Source: Clostridiales bacterium (GTDB lineage: Bacteria; Bacillota; Clostridia; Christensenellales; Aristaeellaceae). Taken from it: DNA of 35,420 nucleotides. The stretch spans positions 1 through 35,420 of the forward strand of contig DUQZ01000069.1 of assembly GCA_012837525.1 (NCBI GenBank). The letters run 5' to 3'. Each line of letters begins with the position of its first letter. The stretch's first letter is position 1. Of this stretch, positions 8,959 to 16,189 are shown piece by piece. A model generated the notes under the pieces. That model did not search any database and was not told where the DNA came from. It was given only the letters and a program-made list of their open reading frames with translations. The position numbers and the translations under genes were made by a program.

Positions 8959-10524
8959 TTAATTTTGCCGCGCCTCGATGCCCTTTAAGACATCAGGCTC
9001 CCGGATGTCCCGGGTTTTGGTAAACATCCGCCGGGTTAAGATGGCGCCTGCCCTGTAGTACAGACAGATGAAGGGACAATCCTCAATAAACAGGGACTGG
9101 ATCTGGAACAGCTTGTTCTGGTAGGCCTCCCGGGTGGTGGCGCGGCGCAGGTCCTTAAACAGATCGTCCATGGCTTTGGAGCGGTAGCGGGAGTAATTGC
9201 CCACATTGCCCGACATCAGCAAAAAGCCGGGGTCGGGCGTCTCGTCCATGTTGAAGCTGGCCAGGGCCAAGTCAAAGCTGCCCGCGTCCAGCTTCTCCTT
9301 CACTTCCCGGAAGCTCATCATACTCAGGCGCGCTTCAATGCCAACGCTTGCCAGCTGGCTCACAATCTGCCCGGCTACATTGGCGCGCACAGAGTTGTCC
9401 TGCTCCTCATACACATAAAAGCGCAGGGACAGCTTGACCTGCTTGTTGTTGCGTACCATGGTACGGATGCCCTCGTCATTGGTTTCAGTCCACCCGGCTT
9501 CATCCAGCAGCCGGTTGGCCAAGTCCTGGTTCTGGCGGAAAGTGGCCTCATCCGCCTGGTACATCCAGGTGCCGCTGGGCAGGGGGGTGTCCGTGCGCAT
9601 GGCCATGCCCATGTACGCGCTTTGGGCGATGACATCCATGTTCAGCGCGGCGCGGATGGCCTTGCGCACCTTGACGTCCTCCAGCTCATAGCTGCGGTGG
9701 TTGAGCACCAGAGTCTCCAGCTGCTTGGTGCGGTAGGTGAGGTTTAAGGAGTTGACGCTGGAGCGGTACTGCGCCGCAGTCATGGACCGGGTCAGGATGG
9801 CGTCCACGCGGTTGTACTCGTAGCTGGTGATCAAGTCCTTGTTGGTTTTGTGGAACATCACAGTAATCTCGGTGATGTCGGGCTTGGCGCCCCACCAATA
9901 GGAGTTGTAGGACAGCCAGATATGGTCCGCCGGCATAAACTGCTCCACCCGGTAGGGGCCGGAGCCCGGGGGTGAGTCCGCCTGCACCTGGCTGGCCGGC
10001 AAGATGGGAAAGTTCATCGCGTAAATGAAGCCAAAGTTGTTGCGGCTGGTGGTGATGGTAAAATTGCGTTCATCCTGCGCGGTGATCTTTTTGATGAAGT
10101 ATTTTAAACTGGCGTGGGCACCCTTGTTGGTGGTGCCCTCATCATCCGCCAGGCGCAAAATCTCCGTCACCGTGGCGACCACGTCGTTGCTGGTCAAGGG
10201 GCTGCCGTCGTGGAAGACCACGCCCTCCCTTAAGGTAAAACTCCAGCTGCTGCCATCGCCGGAGGCCTCCCAGCGCTCAGCCAAAAGCGGCTTTGGCATA
10301 TAATCGTCATCAATGGTGATGAGGGATTCGTACATGAGGGCGGAGAGGGACATAAACTCCCGCTCCACCGGCTGCAGGGGGTTTAGGCGGTTGGTGGTCG
10401 CTGAAACAATGCCCAGGATGATGCTTTCGCTGTTACTTTCCTGCGCCAATGCGCTGGAGGTCAAAAAGCTGCATGCCAGGCAGATCAGCAGTGCCGCCTT
10501 CATCTTGTTCAAAATAAATCGCAT
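8959..10524 (-). CDS. Family-5 extracellular solute-binding protein, orphan
   Basis: A 521-residue protein of the SBP_bac_5 type (peptide, nickel or oligosaccharide-binding component of ABC importers). Visible hallmarks are L-N-P-L-Q-P near the mature N-terminus, L-A-E-R-W-E-x-S-x-D-G-x-x-W-x-F-T-L-R-E-G-V-x-F-H-D-G, G-S-G-P-Y-R-V and V-R-K-A-I-R-A-A-L-N. It has a signal peptide with cleavage site A-L-A before Q-E-S; a proper lipobox is absent (the Cys is preceded by C-L-A), unusual for a Gram-positive binding protein, which normally needs a lipid anchor. No permease or ATPase genes are nearby. ATG at 10524 is preceded by AAAGGTGAT and lies inside the transglycosylase gene, overlapping it by 92 nt. 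The ligand is unknown; a cell-wall peptide is possible from context only. Confidence 0.88.
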   Translation of the reverse strand: MRFILNKMKAALLICLACSFLTSSALAQESNSESIILGIVSATTNRLNPLQPVEREFMSLSALMYESLITIDDDYMPKPLLAERWEASGDGSSWSFTLREGVVFHDGSPLTSNDVVATVTEILRLADDEGTTNKGAHASLKYFIKKITAQDERNFTITTSRNNFGFIYAMNFPILPASQVQADSPPGSGPYRVEQFMPADHIWLSYNSYWWGAKPDITEITVMFHKTNKDLITSYEYNRVDAILTRSMTAAQYRSSVNSLNLTYRTKQLETLVLNHRSYELEDVKVRKAIRAALNMDVIAQSAYMGMAMRTDTPLPSGTWMYQADEATFRQNQDLANRLLDEAGWTETNDEGIRTMVRNNKQVKLSLRFYVYEEQDNSVRANVAGQIVSQLASVGIEARLSMMSFREVKEKLDAGSFDLALASFNMDETPDPGFLLMSGNVGNYSRYRSKAMDDLFKDLRRATTREAYQNKLFQIQSLFIEDCPFICLYYRAGAILTRRMFTKTRDIREPDVLKGIEARQN

Positions 10525-11344
10525 ACGCGTCCATCACCTTTCTTACATAGCTGCGGGTGTCGTCCATGGGGATCATGTCAAGCGTTATGGTTTTCTTGTC
10601 CTCAGCCCGCGTGAGCGCCCAGTGCTTCACATTGTTGGCGCCGGCGTGAAAGGCGGAGGCCACCATCACCGGGGAGCCGGCGAACATATCGCTTAAATAG
10701 GCCAGGTAAAAGGCGCCAAATCGGATGTTGGTTTCCGGGTCAAACAGGGCGTCGGGCTGGTAGTTTTTCAGATCCAGCCGCCCGGCCAGCCAGGTGCCGG
10801 TATCCGGCATAATCTGCATCAGGCCCCGCGCGTTCACACGGCTGACAGCGCGCGCGTCATAGCTGCTCTCACACTTGATGATGGCGGAGAGGAAGGAGGG
10901 GCTGATGCGGTATTCCTCGGCATATTTTTTAATGAGGTCATGGTAGCCGGAGCGCTCCCGCACCCGGTAGTGGGACTGCTTGAAGTCCAGGATGCGCTGG
11001 GCCTCGGCTGCCCGCTCTTCCACCAGCTGGTTCATCCTTTGCCGGTTGATCAAAAAGAGGGTGCCTGTGATGATGGCAAACACCAGCAGGGCGGCCACAA
11101 TGCCCAGGTAAACCTTGGAAACGGGCTGCCTTTTGCGCTGTGGCTTAGGCGCGGCCTGCGCCTGATTCACCTGCGGCGCCTGGTGTTTGGACACCCGCCG
11201 CGGCCTGCGCCTGGGGGCCTCAGTGGGGACTGGGTCGCTTGCGGGCGGGGTAAGGGGGACGTGCTTCACCTGCGCGCTTTGCGGGGTGAGGGGCTGCGGC
11301 GCCCGCCGCCGCCTGTTTTTTACATTCCATGGGGAATTACTCAA
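10433..11344 (-). CDS. Membrane-anchored lytic transglycosylase (SLT domain)
   Basis: Peptidoglycan-cleaving enzyme forming 1,6-anhydro-muropeptides. The 303-residue protein has a basic, Pro-rich cytoplasmic N-terminus, one transmembrane helix (around V-Y-L-G-I-V-A-A-L-L-V-F), a short linker and a C-terminal SLT domain with catalytic Glu159 in K-C-E-S-S-Y-D, then G-L-M-Q-I-M-P, D-P-E-T-N-I-R-F-G and A-F-H-A-G. The Y-N-A-G motif common in the family is F-H-A-G here. The start is TTG at 11344: AGGAGG lies 6 nt upstream and the start overlaps the coaE stop as TTGAGTAA; a longer frame to 11428 exists but lacks this site. Its 3' end overlaps the solute-binding protein gene by 92 nt. Probably part of the polA-coaE operon. 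Confidence 0.9.
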   Translation of the reverse strand: MSNSPWNVKNRRRRAPQPLTPQSAQVKHVPLTPPASDPVPTEAPRRRPRRVSKHQAPQVNQAQAAPKPQRKRQPVSKVYLGIVAALLVFAIITGTLFLINRQRMNQLVEERAAEAQRILDFKQSHYRVRERSGYHDLIKKYAEEYRISPSFLSAIIKCESSYDARAVSRVNARGLMQIMPDTGTWLAGRLDLKNYQPDALFDPETNIRFGAFYLAYLSDMFAGSPVMVASAFHAGANNVKHWALTRAEDKKTITLDMIPMDDTRSYVRKVMDAYAIYFEQDEGGTADLPGMQLFDLQRIGAGK

Positions 11345-11948
11345 AAGAATACCTCCTGATAAACGCCTCATATAAGCGGATGACGGCCGCCTTGCTCGCC
11401 TCATGCGTGCCGCTGGTGTCAATGACATGATCAGCCCGCGCGGCTTTTTCCGCGGCCGGCATCTGGCTTTTGATGCGCTGCCTGGCTTCCTGCGCGCTCA
11501 AGCCGCGCTGCATCAGCCGTTTTGTTTGCTCCTCTTCATCAACAAACGCTGCCCAGACCTCCGCGCAGCGGGTGTCAAAGCCGGTTTCATACAAGAGGGG
11601 CAGGTCCACCACCACCGCGATTTGGTCTGCGTGGGCTGCGATTTGCGCGTCAATCTCCTTAAAAATCAAGGGATGCATGATGCGGTTGAGGGTGTCTCGC
11701 GCCTGCGCGTCCGCAAAAATCAGCGCGCCCAGCTTTTGGCGGTTTAGCGTATTGCCTTCAAACACCGCGTCACCAAAACGCGCCCGGATCAGGGGCAGGG
11801 CAGGGCCGTTTTTTGCGGTTAGGGCGCGTGAAATCGCGTCCGCGTCAATCACAGCCGCGCCGTGTTCGCGCAGGGCAGCACTCAAGTGGCTTTTACCGCA
11901 GGCAATGCCGCCGGTTAAGCCGATGATCTTTGGTTTACTTGGTGTCAT
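11337..11948 (-). CDS. coaE: Dephospho-CoA kinase
   Basis: Cytoplasmic enzyme that phosphorylates the 3'-OH of dephospho-CoA, the last step of coenzyme A synthesis. The 203-residue protein begins with I-I-G-L-T-G-G-I-A-C-G-K-S (P-loop), followed by V-I-D-A-D-A-I-S-R, H-P-L-I-F, D-L-P-L-L-Y-E-T-G and a basic lid region R-I-K-S-Q-M-P, all typical for CoaE. ATG at 11948 overlaps the polA stop by 14 nt (start within the final codons of polA), with no strong ribosome binding site of its own, so translational coupling is likely. A polA-coaE pair is common in Firmicutes. Confidence 0.95.
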   Translation of the reverse strand: MTPSKPKIIGLTGGIACGKSHLSAALREHGAAVIDADAISRALTAKNGPALPLIRARFGDAVFEGNTLNRQKLGALIFADAQARDTLNRIMHPLIFKEIDAQIAAHADQIAVVVDLPLLYETGFDTRCAEVWAAFVDEEEQTKRLMQRGLSAQEARQRIKSQMPAAEKAARADHVIDTSGTHEASKAAVIRLYEAFIRRYSFE

Positions 11949-14493
11949 ACCAGCTAAAGCCCACCTTGATGTCACACTTAAGCGGCACATCCAGTTTGAT
12001 GACGCTTTCCATCACCTGGCGCAGCAGCTTGCGCACGGCGTCGGTTTCCGCTTCCGGCGCTTCAATGATCAATTCGTCATGCACCGTCAGCACCAGCTGG
12101 GCTTTGTAGCCCTGCTTTTGCAGCTCGCGGGCCACATTGACCATCGCGGCCTTGATGATGTCCGCCGCTGTGCCCTGGATGGGGGTGTTCATGGCGATGC
12201 GCTCGCCAAAGTTGCGCGTGTTGACATTGCCGCTTTTAAGTTCGTTCAAAAGGCGCCGCCGGCCAAAGAGCGTGGCGATATAGCCATGCTCATAGCCAAA
12301 GCGCACGCAGCTGTCCATGTACTGCTTGACACCCGGATAACGCTCAAAATAGCGGGAGATAAAGTCGCCCGCGCGCTTGATGGAAATGCCCGTGTTGCGT
12401 GCCAGGCCAAAATCGCTGATGCCGTAGACAATGCCAAAGTTGACGGCCTTGGCGTCAGAGCGCATGGCGGCGGTGACCTCCTCCAGCGGCACGTCGTTGA
12501 TCTCCGCCGCTGTGCGGGTGTGGATGTCCTGGTCCTTGTTGAAGGCGTCGCACATGGTCTCATCCCCGCTCATGTGCGCCAAAATGCGCAGTTCAATCTG
12601 GGAATAGTCCGCGTCAATGAGCACATGGCCGGGCTTGGCCACAAAGGCGCGGCGGATGTCCCGCCCCATGGCGGTGCGCACGGGGATGTTTTGCAGGTTG
12701 GGGTCATTGCTGGAGATGCGGCCTGTGGCCGTGCCCACCTGGTCAAAGGTGGAGTGAATGCGCCCCTTGTCGTCCATTTGCCGTATCAGCGTATCAATAT
12801 AGGTGGAGTTGAGTTTGTTCACCTGCCGGTATAGCAGGATCTTCTCAATACTGGGGTGCAAAGGCGCGATGGCCTCCAGCGCTTCCGCGTCCGTGCTGTA
12901 GCCGGACTTGGTCTTGCGCTGCGTGGGCAGGCCCAGCGTGTCAAACAGCACCTTGCCCAATTGCTGCGGGCTGTTGAGGTTAAAGCCGGACACACCGGTT
13001 AGGTCATAGATGCTCTGGCGCAATTCATCTGTCTGGCTGGTGAAGTCATTTCCCAGGCGCTCCAGCACCTGCGCGTCCACCTGAAAGCCCAGGGCCTCCA
13101 TGTCATACAGCACAGTGGTGAGGGGCAGCTCAATCTCCTGATACAATTTGTCCATGCCCTCATCCTTCAGCTGCGCCTTGTGCTTGTTGTACAAATCCAG
13201 CACACCCTGGGCGTCCCGGCTGGCGAAGTTTTGCAGGGCATAGCTGCGCTCCTGCGAGTTGTGCAGGTAGCTGGACACCATGGTGTCAAACACCAGGGGC
13301 GGCTCACTGCCCGCGGGCAGCTCCATCAGGTGGAAAAGCTGCTTGGCATGGTGGGTGATGATGCCGCTTTTTAAATGGGGATAGGCCAGTTTCAGCGCTT
13401 CAGCGGGCATCAGCCCCGCGGGCGCGTCAAACAGGCTTTGCTGGCCTGCGGCGATGGCCACCTGCGCGCGCTTGCCGTCCGGGCGCACGAAGGAGACCTC
13501 CTCGTGGTTGGCAAACACGGCGGTCGGCCCCTCTGGCAGCGGGGAGAAGAAGGCCTTCAGCTCCTCCTCACCAGTGATGGTCTGCCAGTCAGAAAGCGCC
13601 GCCTCGTCCGAGGCCGCCTCCTGTTTGCCGCCTTTTGCGCTCAAGCGGCGCACGCGCTCGGACGCGGAGTTAAGCTGGTATTTCTTCATCGTCGGGATGC
13701 CGTCTGCCAGCTTATCCAGCGAGGCATCCTTAAACACAATCGAAATGGGCAAATCGCGCTTGATGGTGGCCAACTCCCGGCTCATGCGCGCCAGGTCCGC
13801 GTGCTCGCGCAGGCGCTCGCCCAGCTTACCCTTGATGCTGTCGGCGCTTTTTAGCACATTGTCCAGGCTGCCGTATTCAGTCAGCAGCTTTACCGCGGTT
13901 TTCTCGCCCACACCGGGTACGCCGGGGATGTTGTCGCTGGTGTCGCCCATCAGGCCTTTCCAGTCGGTCACCTGCCCTGGCGTCACGCCAAAGTAGTCCT
14001 TGACGCCAGCCGGGTCAAACAGCACGGTTTCGGAGATGCCGCGCCGGGTGAACAGCATGTGCACATCATCATCCACCAGCTGCAAATCGTCCTTGTCGCC
14101 GGTTAAAATCAGGGCGTACATGCCCTTTTGCTTGCACTGCAAGGAGAGCGTGCCGATCAGGTCATCCGCCTCATAGCCCGGCAGGCTCATCACGCCCAGG
14201 CCCATGGCGGTGAGGACATCCTTGATGACATCAAACTGGGGAATCAGGTCATCCGGCATCGGCGCGCGGCCTTCCTTGTACTGCTCAAAGGTCTCATGGC
14301 GGAAGACCGGCCCATGCTCATCAAAGAGGACCACGCAGTATTGGGGGTGAATATCCTCAAAGGCCTTGAGCAGCATGCTCAAAAAGCCGTGTACCGCGTT
14401 GGTAGGCACGCCATCCGCGTCCATGGGCGGCAGCGCAAAAAACGCCCGGTACATCAGGCTGTGGCCGTCAACTAAAATACAGGTTTCACGCAT
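11935..14493 (-). CDS. polA: DNA polymerase I
   Basis: Repair and Okazaki-fragment-processing polymerase. In the 852-residue protein the N-terminal 5'-3' exonuclease has D-G-H-S-L-M-Y-R-A-F-F, G-Y-E-A-D-D-L-I-G-T, G-D-K-D-D-L-Q-L-V and G-D-T-S-D-N-I-P-G-V. The polymerase domain has motif A D-A-D-Y-S-Q-I-E-L-R, motif B R-S-D-A-K-A-V-N-F-G-I-V-Y-G and motif C V-H-D-E-L. The middle 3'-5' exonuclease domain is present but lacks the D-x-E motif and the Y-x-x-x-D motif, so proofreading is probably absent, as in Bacillus enzymes. ATG at 14493 follows GAGGTGA. It has an extended -10 promoter directly upstream and leads the run coaE, transglycosylase, binding protein, flavin reductase. Confidence 0.97.
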   Translation of the reverse strand: MRETCILVDGHSLMYRAFFALPPMDADGVPTNAVHGFLSMLLKAFEDIHPQYCVVLFDEHGPVFRHETFEQYKEGRAPMPDDLIPQFDVIKDVLTAMGLGVMSLPGYEADDLIGTLSLQCKQKGMYALILTGDKDDLQLVDDDVHMLFTRRGISETVLFDPAGVKDYFGVTPGQVTDWKGLMGDTSDNIPGVPGVGEKTAVKLLTEYGSLDNVLKSADSIKGKLGERLREHADLARMSRELATIKRDLPISIVFKDASLDKLADGIPTMKKYQLNSASERVRRLSAKGGKQEAASDEAALSDWQTITGEEELKAFFSPLPEGPTAVFANHEEVSFVRPDGKRAQVAIAAGQQSLFDAPAGLMPAEALKLAYPHLKSGIITHHAKQLFHLMELPAGSEPPLVFDTMVSSYLHNSQERSYALQNFASRDAQGVLDLYNKHKAQLKDEGMDKLYQEIELPLTTVLYDMEALGFQVDAQVLERLGNDFTSQTDELRQSIYDLTGVSGFNLNSPQQLGKVLFDTLGLPTQRKTKSGYSTDAEALEAIAPLHPSIEKILLYRQVNKLNSTYIDTLIRQMDDKGRIHSTFDQVGTATGRISSNDPNLQNIPVRTAMGRDIRRAFVAKPGHVLIDADYSQIELRILAHMSGDETMCDAFNKDQDIHTRTAAEINDVPLEEVTAAMRSDAKAVNFGIVYGISDFGLARNTGISIKRAGDFISRYFERYPGVKQYMDSCVRFGYEHGYIATLFGRRRLLNELKSGNVNTRNFGERIAMNTPIQGTAADIIKAAMVNVARELQKQGYKAQLVLTVHDELIIEAPEAETDAVRKLLRQVMESVIKLDVPLKCDIKVGFSWYDTK

Positions 14494-14511
14494 ACAATCA
14501 CCTCAGGGATT

Positions 14512-14529
14512 ATTATACCATAGGTATAA
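14512..14529 (-). promoter_or_regulatory. Extended -10 promoter of polA overlapping a palindrome
   Basis: On the minus strand TGG-TATAAT forms an extended -10 element (14520-14512) about 20 nt before the polA start codon; no -35 is recognisable, as expected for this promoter class. The -10 overlaps a perfect inverted repeat TTATACC-TAT-GGTATAA (14529-14513), a possible operator or simply a by-product of the AT-rich core. It directly abuts the T-run of the glyA terminator. Confidence 0.55.
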
Positions 14530-14561
14530 AAAGCGGGGAGCCATCTGTCTGACAGCCCCCC
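14528..14561 (-). terminator. Intrinsic terminator after glyA
   Basis: Read on the minus strand, a GC-rich hairpin (GGGGGGCTGTC pairing with AGATGGCTCCCC, including G-T wobbles) is followed by GCTTTTTAT. It lies about 20 nt past the glyA stop and separates glyA from the polA operon. Confidence 0.75.
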
Positions 14562-14578
14562 TCACATTATTATGAATC

Positions 14579-15817
14579 TTACAGGAACAGCGGATACTTT
14601 TTGGTCAGGTCGTCCACCATCTCCTTCACATCCGGGATGGCCGCTTCCTTGCGCTTGATGATGTCGGCAATGCCCTTGCCGATGCGCGCCATGTCCGCTT
14701 CCTTCATGCCGCGGGTGGTGACAGCCGGGGTGCCGATGCGCACGCCGCTGGTCTGGCTGGGTTTACGCTTGTCACGCGGCACCATGTTCTTGTTGACGGT
14801 GATCTTGGCGTCGCCCAGCAGGGTTTCCAGCTCCATGCCAGACAGGTCGGTATCCACCAGGTCCAGCAGCAGCAGGTGGTTGTCCGTGCCGCCGGATACC
14901 ATGCGCACGCCCTCCTTGTGGAAGGTCTCCTCCAGCGCCTTGGCGTTTTTGATGACCTGCGCGGAGTATTCTTTGAAGGAGGGCTCCAGCGCCTCCTTAA
15001 AGCAGATGGCCTTGCCGGCGATGATGTGCATCAGAGGGCCACCCTGGATGCCGGGGAAGATGGCCTTGTCAATGGCTTTGGCCAACTCTTCCTTGCACAG
15101 GATCAAACCGCCGCGCGGGCCACGCAGGGTCTTGTGGGTGGTGGAGGTGACCACGTCCGCGTAGGGGATGGGGCTGGGGTGTAAGCCTGCTGCCACCAGG
15201 CCCGCGATGTGGGCCATGTCCACCATGAAGTAAGCGCCAACAGCGTCCGCCACCTCGCGGAAGCGCTTGAAATCAATCTGCCGTGAGTAGGCGGAGGCGC
15301 CGGCAATGATCAGCTTGGGTTTGGATTCCTTCGCTTTTTCCATCAGCGCGTCATAATCAATGCGCTCGGTCTCCGGGTCCAGGCCATAGGGCACAAAATT
15401 ATACAGGATGCCGGAGGCGTTCACCGGGCTGCCGTGGGTTAAGTGCCCGCCGTGGTTAAGGTTCATGCCCAGCACGGTATCGCCCGGCTTGAGCAGCGCC
15501 ATATAGACACCCTGGTTGGCCTGGGAGCCGCTGTGCGGCTGCACGTTGGCGTGGTCCGCGCCAAACAACTTCTTCGCGCGCTCACGGGCCAGGTCCTCCG
15601 CCACGTCCACAAACTCACACCCGCCGTAGTAGCGGCGGCCGGGGTAGCCCTCGGCGTATTTATTATTCAGCGGGCTGCCCATGGCGGCCAGGACAGCGTT
15701 TGTCACAAAGTTTTCACTGGCGATCAACTCCAGGTGGGTCTCCTGGCGTTCGCACTCATCCGCGATGCTCTGTCTGATCTCCGGGTCAAAGTCAAGTGCT
15801 GGGGGAAGTTTCCACAT
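14579..15817 (-). CDS. glyA: Serine hydroxymethyltransferase
   Basis: PLP enzyme that converts serine and tetrahydrofolate to glycine and 5,10-methylene-tetrahydrofolate, the main source of one-carbon units. The 412-residue protein has L-I-A-S-E-N near the N-terminus, [23 protein letters not shown], the PLP-binding [15 protein letters not shown] with Lys229, and [10 protein letters not shown] near the end. ATG at 15817 is fixed by GGAGGTG 7 nt upstream; the open frame extends to 15910 but that part lies in a repeat element. The gene has its own terminator. Upstream on the same strand are the 159-bp hairpin repeat and the SRP RNA gene, so the repeat may form part of the glyA leader. Confidence 0.97.
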   Translation of the reverse strand: MWKLPPALDFDPEIRQSIADECERQETHLELIASENFVTNAVLAAMGSPLNNKYAEGYPGRRYYGGCEFVDVAEDLARERAKKLFGADHANVQPHSGSQANQGVYMALLKPGDTVLGMNLNHGGHLTHGSPVNASGILYNFVPYGLDPETERIDYDALMEKAKESKPKLIIAGASAYSRQIDFKRFREVADAVGAYFMVDMAHIAGLVAAGLHPSPIPYADVVTSTTHKTLRGPRGGLILCKEELAKAIDKAIFPGIQGGPLMHIIAGKAICFKEALEPSFKEYSAQVIKNAKALEETFHKEGVRMVSGGTDNHLLLLDLVDTDLSGMELETLLGDAKITVNKNMVPRDKRKPSQTSGVRIGTPAVTTRGMKEADMARIGKGIADIIKRKEAAIPDVKEMVDDLTKKYPLFL

Positions 15818-15840
15818 ACAAGGCACCTCCAATTTTTTAA

Positions 15841-15999
15841 TACTGAACGCATTCTTTAACGCTTCCATGGGCTGGTTATTTACCGCCTCCGCGTTATCTC
15901 GTTCAGTCAACGTAGCACTGCGGCTACGCCTCCTTCACTCGATTTAGCGGAGCCAAAAAATCCCTCAGCCCCTGATCGCGTTAACTCATGTGTTCAGTA
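15841..15999. repeat. 159-bp hairpin repeat element, copy 1 (upstream of glyA)
   Basis: First of two non-coding copies (the other at 29544-29702) that align over 159 positions without gaps with about 30 differences (81% identity). The ends are inverted repeats (TACTGAAC ... GTTCAGTA), bounded by TA on both sides, and the whole element folds into one long interrupted hairpin. Stems are: positions 1-8 with 152-159; 17-22 with 138-143; 29-34 with 126-131; 45-52 with 107-114; and an apical CGTAGC/GCTACG stem (71-76 with 83-88) with a 6-nt loop. Differences between copies in the 17-22 and 29-34 stems are compensatory. It ends 23 nt before the glyA start codon. A MITE-like element with TA target duplication or a structured repetitive RNA is inferred; no transposase is present. 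Confidence 0.85.
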
Positions 16000-16030
16000 T
16001 AACACATTCTTCGCCTGTTTAATCGCATAC

Positions 16031-16153
16031 AAAAACCGTATGCAATATCGGGGAAACCCGCAGCACATCCCAACTTGCGCTTACTGCTGCTTCCTTCCGG
16101 ACCTGACAGGGTTCACACCATGGAATCGCACGAGGCCCGACACTACATACGGC
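16031..16153 (-). ncRNA. ffs: Small (4.5S-type) signal recognition particle RNA
   Basis: The minus strand contains the conserved SRP domain IV: G-U-C-A-G-G-U-C-C-G-G-A-A-G-G-A-A-G-C-A-G-C near 16109-16088, the Ffh-binding hairpin with GGAA-type loop. The flanking arms pair; the terminal helix is about 17 bp (CCGTATGTAGTGTCGGG at the 5' end with CCCGATATTGCATACGG at the 3' end, including G-U pairs) and is followed by TTTTTG, so the RNA hairpin probably serves as its own terminator. The 5' end at 16153 is 7 nt after a -10 element. At about 120 nt this is the small form without the Alu domain found in Bacillus-type SRP RNA. The RNA works with Ffh and FtsY in co-translational membrane targeting. 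Confidence 0.93.
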
Positions 16154-16159
16154 AGGATG

Positions 16160-16188
16160 ATTGTACCAAAGGCAGGGGTTGTTTGCAA
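16160..16188 (-). promoter_or_regulatory. Promoter of the SRP RNA gene
   Basis: On the minus strand TTGCAA (16188-16183) and TACAAT (16165-16160) are 17 nt apart, placing +1 at about 16153, exactly where the terminal helix of the RNA begins. The -35 lies right at the end of the upstream ATPase gene. Confidence 0.75.
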
Positions 16189-16189
16189 G

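Noticed and set aside
11470-12834. Long plus-strand open frame opposite coaE and polA
   Set aside because: It covers the conserved coding regions of coaE and polA on the other strand and shows no domain or ribosome binding site.
15818-15910. Longer glyA with an N-terminal extension
   Set aside because: The extension runs into the hairpin repeat and has no ribosome binding site, while ATG at 15817 has GGAGGTG at good distance and matches family length.
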